Source: Mesorhizobium silamurunense (lineage in GTDB: Bacteria; Pseudomonadota; Alphaproteobacteria; Rhizobiales; Rhizobiaceae). From it: 54,365 nucleotides of DNA. The notes beneath the pieces were generated by a model. That model did no database searches. It was not told the DNA's origin and was given only the letters and a program-made list of their open reading frames with translations. Position numbers and translations under genes: made by a program. Position 1 is the first letter of the stretch. Every line of letters starts with the position of its first letter. This document shows positions 41,219 through 47,551 of the stretch, one piece after another. The stretch is from the NCBI RefSeq assembly GCF_014843825.1, contig NZ_JHQR01000090.1, forward strand, positions 1 to 54,365, in the 5' to 3' direction.

Positions 41219-41231
41219 CTTACAGCGTAAG
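41219..41231. promoter_or_regulatory. TetR-type palindrome in the GNAT leader
   Basis: CTTACAGCGTAAG is a 5-bp inverted repeat around AGC, located between the candidate promoter and the ATG of the GNAT gene at 40286-41197. TTACA-type palindromes of this spacing are common operators for TetR-family repressors. No TetR gene is in this window, so the regulator would act in trans. Confidence 0.45.
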
Positions 41232-41239
41232 ATTAGTGG

Positions 41240-41267
41240 ATGATAATATGGAGATGTCCGTTGTCAA
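41240..41267 (-). promoter_or_regulatory. candidate sigma70 promoter of the GNAT gene
   Basis: On the minus strand TTGACA (complement of 41262-41267) is followed after 16 nt by TATCAT (complement of 41240-41245). Transcription would start near 41233, at the edge of the palindrome at 41219-41231, which places the operator over the start site. Among the promoter candidates in the window this is a close match to consensus. Confidence 0.6.
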
Positions 41268-41397
41268 GCAGGATTAGCGGCACCTTACAAATCCGTCAGT
41301 TGGATTCACGGTATCGTGAGGCTAAGCCTGTCCTCGAGGGGCTTTCCGGAATGACGATTCACTTCGCCCTGAAAAGGACTCTGGGGAAAGGACTGGG

Positions 41398-42270
41398 ATG
41401 ACCGACGTCTGCACACAGGGACTGGACACCGGCTTTGTCGGCCTGGGTTATGCCAAGGTGGCGTTTCTCGGCATCGTGCAAGGCATCACCGAATTGCTGC
41501 CGATCTCTTCGACGGCGCATATGCGCGTCGTGCCCGCCGTGCTCGGCTGGCAGGATCCCGGTTCCGCCTTTTCGGCCGCCATGCAGCTTGCGGCGTTGGC
41601 TGCGGTGATAAGCTATTTCTGGAGCGATGTCAGAGAGGTCGCGGTGGGTTCGCTGGCGGCGCTCGCGCGGCGCGATTATGCCAACCGCCATTTTCGCCTG
41701 GCGGTCGGCATCGTGCTTGCAACCGTTCCGATCGTCATAGTCGGCCTCGCGCTTTCCGGCGTGCTCAATGCCTGCAATTCGCCATTGCGCGGCATCGCCG
41801 TGATCGGCTGGGCCTGCATCGTCATGGCCGTGCTGCTTGCGCTCTCCGAGATCTATGCCAGCCACAGGCTGACGCTCGACAAGGTCTCCGTGCTCGACGC
41901 CTTGCTCGTCGGCGTTGCCCAGGTGGGCGCCCTCATTCCCGGCGTGTCGCGCTCGGGATCGACGCTGACGGCAGCGCTGGGTCTTGGCTATGCCCGGCCG
42001 GAGGCGGCGCGGCTCTCCTTCCTGCTCGGACTGCCGGCGATCGCGCTTGCTGGGCTCAAGGAGCTTTGGGAACTGCACAAGATCCACCTCGGGGCCTATG
42101 GCTGGTCGGTCCTGGCCGTCGGCCTCGTCGTCGCGTCGATCTCGGCCTTCTTCGCCATATGGGGGCTGATGCGGGTGCTCGAGCGCTTTTCCGCCTGGCC
42201 CTTCGTCATCTATCGCGGCCTGCTCGGCGTCGTGCTTCTCATCGGCGTCGCCACTGGCTGGCTTACTTAG
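41398..42270 (+). CDS. uppP: undecaprenyl-diphosphatase UppP
   Basis: An inner-membrane phosphatase that recycles undecaprenyl pyrophosphate, the carrier for peptidoglycan and O-antigen units; overproduction gives bacitracin resistance. The 290-residue protein has about eight membrane helices. It has the two catalytic motifs: FLGIVQGITELLPISSTAHM near residue 25 and ALIPGVSRSGSTLTAAL near 178. The length is 15-20 residues above the usual form because of an N-terminal extension (TDVCTQGLDTGFVG). It is followed 50 nt downstream by a phosphodiester glycosidase gene. Confidence 0.95.
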   Translation: MTDVCTQGLDTGFVGLGYAKVAFLGIVQGITELLPISSTAHMRVVPAVLGWQDPGSAFSAAMQLAALAAVISYFWSDVREVAVGSLAALARRDYANRHFRLAVGIVLATVPIVIVGLALSGVLNACNSPLRGIAVIGWACIVMAVLLALSEIYASHRLTLDKVSVLDALLVGVAQVGALIPGVSRSGSTLTAALGLGYARPEAARLSFLLGLPAIALAGLKELWELHKIHLGAYGWSVLAVGLVVASISAFFAIWGLMRVLERFSAWPFVIYRGLLGVVLLIGVATGWLT

Positions 42271-42326
42271 AGGCTTTCACCGAATCCGCTATACCGGGCA
42301 CCTGAACCTTCGCTTCGGGTGTGCTG

Positions 42327-43118
42327 ATGGATCTTGCGACGCTGCTGCAATCGGTGCCCTTGCTGGCGACGCTGGTGAAATCGGCGCTGCCGGCCGCTGT
42401 CGGCGCGGGCTTAGGCGCCGGCCAATGGCTGGCGGCGCTGCCGCCCTGCCGCGACCACACCTTCGAGAGCGCGACCTATCTCGTCTGCGAGGCCGATCCG
42501 AAACACTATTCGATCGAGCTGTTCTGGAAGGATCCCGACGGCAAGCTCTACCAGTCGCTGCACAATCTTCGAAATGCGCAGCAGGCTGCCGGGCGCACCA
42601 TGCTCTTCGGCATAAATGCCGGCATGTACCATCCCAATCTCGCGCCGGTCGGGCTCTATGTCGAGCGAGGGCAGCAGATCGCGTCGGCGAAGACCGGGAC
42701 CGGCACCGGCAATTTCTCCATGCAGCCGAACGGCATCTTCTTTCTCGGCGGCGGCAAGGCCGGCGTTCGCGCGACGAAGGATTTTCTGAAGCGTCCCCCA
42801 AAAGTGGATTATGCCACCCAGTCGGGACCGATGCTGGTCATCGACGGTAAGCTGCATCCGAAATTCCAGGCAGGCAGCCCTTCGCGAAAAATCCGCGACG
42901 GCGTCGGCGTGCGTGCCGACGGCGTCGCCGTTTTCGCGATCTCGAACGACGTCGTGACCTTCCACGAGTTCGCCCGCCTGTTCCGCGACGAGCTCGGCTG
43001 TCCCAACGCGCTCTTCCTCGACGGCTCGATCTCCAGCCTCTATGCGCCGGCCATCGGCCGCAACGACGATTTCTGGAATCTCGGGCCGATGATCGGCGTG
43101 TTCAGACGAGGCGGGTAG
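42327..43118 (+). CDS. phosphodiester glycosidase family protein
   Basis: A 263-residue protein with the NAGPA-like phosphodiester glycosidase domain. It has an N-terminal hydrophobic segment (LATLLQSVPLLATLVKSALP) that should anchor or export it, then MLFGINAGMYHPNLAPVGLYV, SGPMLVIDGKLHP and the C-terminal LFLDGSISSLYAP, with the conserved Asn-Ala-Gly and Asp-Gly-Ser motifs. The human relative exposes mannose 6-phosphate by removing GlcNAc; bacterial members act on cell-surface phosphodiester sugars, with unknown targets here. The ATG at 42327 and a GTG at 42321 are equally placed. It follows uppP on the same strand, so both may serve the envelope. Confidence 0.88.
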   Translation: MDLATLLQSVPLLATLVKSALPAAVGAGLGAGQWLAALPPCRDHTFESATYLVCEADPKHYSIELFWKDPDGKLYQSLHNLRNAQQAAGRTMLFGINAGMYHPNLAPVGLYVERGQQIASAKTGTGTGNFSMQPNGIFFLGGGKAGVRATKDFLKRPPKVDYATQSGPMLVIDGKLHPKFQAGSPSRKIRDGVGVRADGVAVFAISNDVVTFHEFARLFRDELGCPNALFLDGSISSLYAPAIGRNDDFWNLGPMIGVFRRGG

Positions 43119-43181
43119 GCAACAGCTATCGATCAGCGGCGGAAAGCTGCATCAGCGGATAGGGCCGCAGTGCCCTTGCCT

Positions 43182-44153
43182 TTAGTTGGACGCGTCCTGG
43201 ATCGCGGACAGCAGCCACGGCCCGCCGGCCTCGCGGGTGAAGGTCCACACTTCGGTCGCTTCGACCGGATTGTTCGGATCGCCCTTTTCGACGGCGCCGG
43301 TCTGGCGGTTGCGCATGACATCGATCGCCGACCAGCGCATTGCCGCCGTGGCGTAGTCGCGCGAGCCTTCCCGCCATGCCTCCGCGATATCGGCCTCCAG
43401 CAGCTCAAGATCGGTCACGTCGTTCTTGAGGCCATGGGTTGCGTTGTCCGCGAGCTCCTCCGAAAGGTAGGAAACCATTTCGGGGGTCGTCAGCCTTCGC
43501 AATCCCTGATGGTCCTCATGGCTGAACGCGGCCTGCACTTCGCCGAGGATACGTTCGAACGCGTCCCGATCGGCAGCCGTGATGCCGATTTCGTCGGCGC
43601 CGGATGCGCCGGCCGCGCCCAAACCCGTCGTGCGGGATGGGAAGCTGGGTTGGGAGCCTCCCCAGCTTTGCTGGCCGAAAGGAAAGCCGGAACTCCTCAT
43701 ATTGGCCGGCGCGGCATTGTCGCGGCTGAAAAACCGCATCGCCAACATGATGAGGCCGCCGATCAGCAGCAGCTGGAAGATGAAGCTGAAGCCGCCGCCG
43801 ATACCGCCGAATCCATGGCCGAGCATCATGCCGAACAGGCCGTTGAAGAGCAGCCCTCCGACCAGACCGCCGACCAAGCCTCCACCGAAGCCGTTCCAGA
43901 ATCCCGGGCGCGCCTGGCCGGGAAACGACTGCGACGGCGGTATCGACTGGGTGGTGTTCGGCGTCATCGAGCGCCTCACAGGTGCCGTATAGGGCGCGGT
44001 GTTCGTTGGGGCGGGGGCCTGGAAAGTCCTGCTGCCGCGGCTGCCGAAACTGCCGCCCATGCGCGCCTCGGCGGTGCCGATAGACGCGCTTCCAAGCGCC
44101 ATGAGCAGGATCAGGAAGATCGACGCAACTTTGATCGTCCGTGATTTTGACAT
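43182..44153 (-). CDS. Tim44-like domain membrane protein
   Basis: A 323-residue protein. It has an N-terminal signal or anchor (TIKVASIFLILLMALGSASIG), a Ser/Pro/Gln-rich linker, a Gly/Phe/Leu-rich membrane segment near residues 105-145 (GFGGGLVGGLVGGLLFNGLFG, FSFIFQLLLIGGLIMLAMRFF), and a C-terminal Tim44-like (NTF2-fold) domain from about residue 190 (ERILGEVQAAFSHEDHQGLRRL). Related alphaproteobacterial proteins (TimA/TimB type) sit at the inner membrane. The start at 44153 has AAGGATTT upstream. A 15-bp tandem duplication lies just before it. Confidence 0.87.
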   Translation of the reverse strand: MSKSRTIKVASIFLILLMALGSASIGTAEARMGGSFGSRGSRTFQAPAPTNTAPYTAPVRRSMTPNTTQSIPPSQSFPGQARPGFWNGFGGGLVGGLVGGLLFNGLFGMMLGHGFGGIGGGFSFIFQLLLIGGLIMLAMRFFSRDNAAPANMRSSGFPFGQQSWGGSQPSFPSRTTGLGAAGASGADEIGITAADRDAFERILGEVQAAFSHEDHQGLRRLTTPEMVSYLSEELADNATHGLKNDVTDLELLEADIAEAWREGSRDYATAAMRWSAIDVMRNRQTGAVEKGDPNNPVEATEVWTFTREAGGPWLLSAIQDASN

Positions 44154-44161
44154 CGGTGACA

Positions 44162-44188
44162 AATCCTTGGGGTGACAATCCTTGGGGT
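44162..44188. repeat. 15-bp tandem duplication upstream of the Tim44-like gene
   Basis: AATCCTTGGGGT occurs at 44162-44173 and again at 44177-44188, a 15-bp period. On the coding strand each unit reads ACCCCAAGGATT and carries an AAGGA that could serve as a ribosome-binding site; only the one nearest the ATG at 44153 is at normal spacing. The period is a multiple of three, so a start at 44207 would stay in frame. Confidence 0.7.
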
Positions 44189-44470
44189 CGGAGCGTTTCG
44201 AACGCATCTAGAGAGCCCCCTATATGGGTACGAATTGGGGCAGGGTTAGACCCTGTCTTTCAAGACGTCGGTTGTAACGGGGGGCCTGCGGCTATCCAAC
44301 CAGGGCCTTTTGGCTTCCGGCTTCACGGCGGCACGGGCCGATCGCGAATCGCCCGGCCGGACCAAAAGTAAATTTTGATTCAAACTTTATTGGTAATTTC
44401 TCATTAGGAAAGGCGCTTCCGGCGGCGTCGTTCCTGCCCTCGGTCTGTTTTGTTTTGCGTACAGGTCAAG
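44189..44470. other. divergent intergenic region, Tim44-like gene / GH25 gene
   Basis: About 280 nt without a credible gene. It contains a hairpin CAGGGT-TAG-ACCCTG (about 44251-44265) and the AT-rich stretch 44365-44403 (AAATTTTGATTCAAACTTTA), the most AT-rich patch nearby, which probably holds the promoter of the GH25 gene. No consensus -35/-10 pair stands out, and nothing else is recognised. Confidence 0.4.
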
Positions 44471-45610
44471 ATGCGGATTTTTGGCGTCGTCAGTTTCGTG
44501 CTCGCAGCGCTTTGCCTTGCCGGCTGCTCGTCCACCTCGGGCGTCGATGCCTTGCAGGTGCCGTCCAGCGAGACGACGAGCTCCGTCGTGCGGCCGAGCG
44601 CGCCGGTGGCGAAGGCCGTGGGGGCGGCCGATACCGAGACAACCGTACAGACCGCGTCGATGACGGGCTCGGCGCGCATCAGGCCCCCGGCGCCGCTGCC
44701 TGGCGACGAGAATGCGCGTCTTGACGACGAGAACGCACGCCCCGACGACGGGAATTCGCGTCCTTTCGGCCTGGCCGAGGAAGAGACGGCGGCGTTCCCG
44801 GCGACCGACCTGCCGGACGCGGTCGAGCCGCCGGTTCAGGAGGCAGCGCTCGTATCGCCGCCGAAGCGGCTGTCGCGCGCAGCACCGGCGATGCTCGCCA
44901 GCCCGGTCACCCGCTATGCTTTCCGCGATGCCAAGCCGATCAATTTCGGCCGCTCATCGCCCCGGCATCTTGCGGTGCACGGCGTCGACGTCTCGCGCTG
45001 GCAGGGCAACATCAACTGGCAGAAGCTGCGCGCCCAGGGCGCCAACTTCGCCTATATCAAGGCGACCGATGGCGGCGACCATCTCGATCCGATGTTCATG
45101 AGGAACTGGCGCGGCGCCGACGCCGCCGGGCTGAAGCGCGGCGCCTATCATTTCTTCTATTGGTGCCGCACCGCCGGCGAGCAGGCCGACTGGTTCATCC
45201 GCAACGTGCCGCGGGTCCAAGGCGGGCTGCCGCCGGTGATCGACGTCGAGTGGAACGGCGATTCCTCCTGCCAGCGCCGGCCTTCGCGCGAAAAAGTGCT
45301 GGAGAAGATGCAGGTGTTCATGGACAAGCTGGAGCGCTACTACGGCCAGCGGCCCATCATCTACACGTCGCCGGACTTCTATCGCGACAATCTGCGCGGC
45401 GCCTTCCAGGACTATCCGTTCTGGCTGCGCGCGGTCGCCGCGCACCCGTCAAAGGTCTATCCGGGCCGCAGGTGGCTGTTCTGGCAGTATTCCGGCTCCG
45501 GCCTGTCGCACGGCGTGAGCGGCCGCGTCGACCTCAACGTGTTCCATGGCGACGAGCGGCAATGGCGCGCCTGGCTCGGCGGCGGGCCGATGGTGGCCGA
45601 CGCGGATTGA
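44471..45610 (+). CDS. GH25 family muramidase-like lipoprotein
   Basis: A 379-residue lipoprotein with signal FGVVSFVLAALCLAGC, the acylated Cys near residue 18. A Ser/Thr/Pro linker contains a repeated DDENARPDDGNSRP-type motif (residues about 77-95). A C-terminal glycoside hydrolase 25 domain spans about 165-379. The domain starts HGVDVSRWQGNINWQKLR and includes the acidic active-site strand PPVIDVEWNGD and YGQRPIIYTSPDFY. GH25 enzymes cleave the glycan strands of peptidoglycan, so this is a likely envelope-anchored lysozyme-type hydrolase. The ATG at 44471 follows AGGTCAAG. Confidence 0.93.
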   Translation: MRIFGVVSFVLAALCLAGCSSTSGVDALQVPSSETTSSVVRPSAPVAKAVGAADTETTVQTASMTGSARIRPPAPLPGDENARLDDENARPDDGNSRPFGLAEEETAAFPATDLPDAVEPPVQEAALVSPPKRLSRAAPAMLASPVTRYAFRDAKPINFGRSSPRHLAVHGVDVSRWQGNINWQKLRAQGANFAYIKATDGGDHLDPMFMRNWRGADAAGLKRGAYHFFYWCRTAGEQADWFIRNVPRVQGGLPPVIDVEWNGDSSCQRRPSREKVLEKMQVFMDKLERYYGQRPIIYTSPDFYRDNLRGAFQDYPFWLRAVAAHPSKVYPGRRWLFWQYSGSGLSHGVSGRVDLNVFHGDERQWRAWLGGGPMVADAD

Positions 45611-45745
45611 TCCGCTTACGGATTTCCTCGGCTGCTTGGCCGACCGGGGACGTGATTCCGTGAATGCCGCATAGGCGAGCACGCCCATGAAGATCGCAAA
45701 ATAGGCCAGAACGACGGCGATGACGATCAAGGTCTCGGTGGGCAT
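45449..45745 (-). CDS. small single-helix membrane protein
   Basis: A frame that starts MPTETLIVIAVVLAYFAIFMGVLAYAAF, a clear transmembrane helix, followed by a basic tail. The ribosome-binding site (GAGGAGATACCC) before the ATG at 45745 supports translation. The C-terminal half is antisense to the end of the GH25 gene and has no plausible structure, so either the stop has been lost and the tail is junk, or the real product ends earlier through a frameshift. Relatives in rhizobia are usually shorter. The segment up to about residue 45 is the believable part. Confidence 0.5.
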   Translation of the reverse strand: MPTETLIVIAVVLAYFAIFMGVLAYAAFTESRPRSAKQPRKSVSGSIRVGHHRPAAEPGAPLPLVAMEHVEVDAAAHAVRQAGAGILPEQPPAARIDL

Positions 45746-45957
45746 GGGTATCTCCTCGCAAGAACAGCCGAGGAGACAACAGGACGCCCTGCAGCGCCTT
45801 GACCTGGATCAGGCAATTTGCCGTTTGGCGGTTGAACGACATCCACGGCCTTGGCGGCAATTTTCAGCATTTCGCTAATCATCCGCTCACTTTGTCCCTT
45901 AGCGGTGCGGCAACGCCCTTCCGGTAACGTGTTCGTGATCGCGTCTTGGAGGGGTCT

Positions 45958-46500
45958 ATGCGCAATCCAGTTGTGGCAATCGTTTTCGCAGCCGCTCTTG
46001 GCTACGGGTTCTTCAACGCGCTCGGCCACATGGCGAGCAACAAGCCGGCCGCCATTCCGGAGGCAGCGCCCGGCGCCTCGCCGACCGCGCCGCGCCCAAT
46101 GAAGGAAAACGTGGTCGCCTATTACACTGGCGACAAGGCGATGCAGGGCGCCAAGGCCAAGGGCCATTCGACGCTGCCGCGCTTCCATGAGCTGATGGAC
46201 GCACGTACGCCCGGCACCTACACGGTGAAGTTCCCGCTTACTCAGAACGGCGCCACCGAGCACATCTGGCTGCAGCTTACCGGCTACAGCGACGGCCACT
46301 TCGTCGGCCTTCTCGCCGACAAGCCGGTCAACGGCAACCAGTACAAGATGGGCGACCGCATGACGGTGGCCGAGGCGGATGTCGAGGACTGGATGATCCG
46401 CAACGGCGGCGACGTCTATGGCGGCTACACGGTGCGCCAGGCGCTGGCCGATATGCCGAAGGAGCAGGCGGCGAAGTACGGGATTGCGTTCAAGGATTGA
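45958..46500 (+). CDS. DUF2314 domain protein
   Basis: A 180-residue protein with an N-terminal hydrophobic anchor or signal (NPVVAIVFAAALGYGFFNALG), an Ala/Pro linker, and a C-terminal DUF2314 domain (YTVKFPLTQNGATEHIWLQLTGYSDGHF, then GDRMTVAEADVEDWMIRNGGDVYGGYT). DUF2314 proteins are of unknown function and often have a Trp-rich core. The ATG at 45958 is chosen because GGAGGGG lies 6-12 nt upstream. A palindromic repeat follows the gene. Confidence 0.85.
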   Translation: MRNPVVAIVFAAALGYGFFNALGHMASNKPAAIPEAAPGASPTAPRPMKENVVAYYTGDKAMQGAKAKGHSTLPRFHELMDARTPGTYTVKFPLTQNGATEHIWLQLTGYSDGHFVGLLADKPVNGNQYKMGDRMTVAEADVEDWMIRNGGDVYGGYTVRQALADMPKEQAAKYGIAFKD

Positions 46501-46539
46501 TGCGCATCTTCTACGCAGAGGTGGACGCTCGTCCTCGCG

Positions 46540-46697
46540 CTTCGTCATCCTCGGGCTTGGCCCGAGGATCCATGTGACCATTGCCGTAGGGCGCAACGGT
46601 GCAGAATTCTGAACCGCTGCAACGCCTTGATGTAACGGCGTAGATTCTAGGGTCTGCGCCGCGTCGCTTCGCTCCTTGCTCCGCCCTAGAATGACGA
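46540..46697. repeat. interspersed repeat pair downstream of the DUF2314 gene
   Basis: Two palindromic modules are present. The first is CCTCGGGC/GCCCGAGG (46549-46556 with 46560-46567). The second is TTCTAGGG/CCCTAGAA (46645-46652 with 46684-46691), enclosing GCGTCGCTTCGCTCCTTGC. Both look like the degenerate intergenic repeats found many times in Mesorhizobium genomes. The right end supplies the stop codon and last residues of the VOC gene at 46686-47072. The whole gap 46501-46685 is repeat-derived. Confidence 0.65.
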
Positions 46698-47072
46698 CGC
46701 GGAAGGCTCGTTGATCATCGCCTCGATGTTGTAGCCATCGGGATCGAGCACGAAGCAGGCGTAGTAATTCTGAGCATAATCCGGGAGCGGACCGGGTGCG
46801 CCATTGTCCCCGACGCGTGCCTCGAGCGCTGCCCGATAGAACGCATCGACCTTCGCCTTGCTCTTTACCCGGAAGGCCACATGCAGATGGGTGAGCGGCG
46901 GTTTCTCGCCGGTGCGCTGGATCTCGAACAGGCAGCCATTGCCGACATCGAAGGCCCAGAACACGCCTTCCTTGCCGAAAGAGAGGCTGTATCCCAACGG
47001 CGCGAACGCCTTTTCGTAGAAGAGCTTGCTCTTCTCGAGGTCGCTCACTTCGATGGTGATGTGGTCGATCAT
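46686..47072 (-). CDS. VOC family protein
   Basis: A 128-residue single-module vicinal-oxygen-chelate protein. It begins MIDHITIEVSDLEKSKLFYEKAF and has the C-terminal ACFVLDPDGYNIEAMIN, with the Glu that would bind metal. The His in the first strand (DHITIEV) and this Glu form half of a metal site. The substrate is unknown; similar proteins are lactoylglutathione-lyase-like or bleomycin-resistance-like. The last residues (SASSF) and the TAG stop fall inside the repeat that follows, so the original C-terminus may have been replaced. Confidence 0.9.
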   Translation of the reverse strand: MIDHITIEVSDLEKSKLFYEKAFAPLGYSLSFGKEGVFWAFDVGNGCLFEIQRTGEKPPLTHLHVAFRVKSKAKVDAFYRAALEARVGDNGAPGPLPDYAQNYYACFVLDPDGYNIEAMINEPSASSF

Positions 47073-47132
47073 TCGATACCGTCGCAGTATAGGGCAGCAT
47101 TGCCAACTGATCGTACTGCAATCCCGACGGTT

Positions 47133-47339
47133 CTATGCCTCTACATATTCCGCCAAGCTGACGGCTTCAGGAATTTCCAAACCGTCGGCGCGCAAACCCT
47201 CGATATGGAAACGTATTGCGCCGCGAATTTCGTTTTCCACCTCAGGCACGGTCGCGCCGGTCGCGATGCAGCCCGGCAAGTCCGGCACATAAGCGGAAAA
47301 ATTGTCTCCGGCTTTTTCGATCACCACCGCGTAACGCAT
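47133..47339 (-). CDS. hicB: HicB family antitoxin
   Basis: A 68-residue HicB antitoxin of the short form, with the partly degraded RNase H-like fold: MRYAVVIEKAGDNFSAYVPDLPGC, then ATGATVPEVENEIRGAIRFHIEGL. It lacks a separate DNA-binding domain, as do many HicB proteins of this size. It follows the HicA toxin gene by 1 nt, the usual toxin-first order of hicAB, so antitoxin and toxin are made together. It normally neutralises HicA by covering its active site. Confidence 0.93.
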   Translation of the reverse strand: MRYAVVIEKAGDNFSAYVPDLPGCIATGATVPEVENEIRGAIRFHIEGLRADGLEIPEAVSLAEYVEA

Positions 47340-47340
47340 G

Positions 47341-47544
47341 TCATCGCTCCTTCAGACCGGACTGCTTGAGGATGCTGTTCAGCGTTCCTGGGGCAACCTC
47401 TTCAGACGGCTTGCCGGCCACGGTGACGCGGCCGGCTTTGGTCTTGTGCTTATATTGGCGATGGCTGCCCTTGGTTGCAACCAGATACCAGCCGTCGGCC
47501 TCCAGTAGGCGAATGACTTCGCGAACCGTCAGCCGAGGCGGCAT
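47341..47544 (-). CDS. hicA: HicA family mRNA interferase toxin
   Basis: A 67-residue HicA toxin with the double-stranded RNA-binding-like fold. It has LTVREVIRLLEADGWYLVATKGSHRQYKHK, with the catalytic His in GSHRQY, followed by GRVTVAGKPSEEVAPGTLNSILKQSGL. HicA cleaves translated mRNAs when not bound by HicB. The ATG at 47544 is 7 nt after the nrdJ stop, so it has no room for a private promoter downstream of nrdJ. It must share the nrdJ transcript or be driven from inside nrdJ. Longer frames upstream are shadows of nrdJ. Confidence 0.93.
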   Translation of the reverse strand: MPPRLTVREVIRLLEADGWYLVATKGSHRQYKHKTKAGRVTVAGKPSEEVAPGTLNSILKQSGLKER

Positions 47545-47551
47545 CCAGATC

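Noticed and set aside
45727..47121. 464-codon open frame on the minus strand spanning several genes
   Set aside because: It crosses the DUF2314 and VOC genes and the repeat in the wrong frame, with low-complexity composition.
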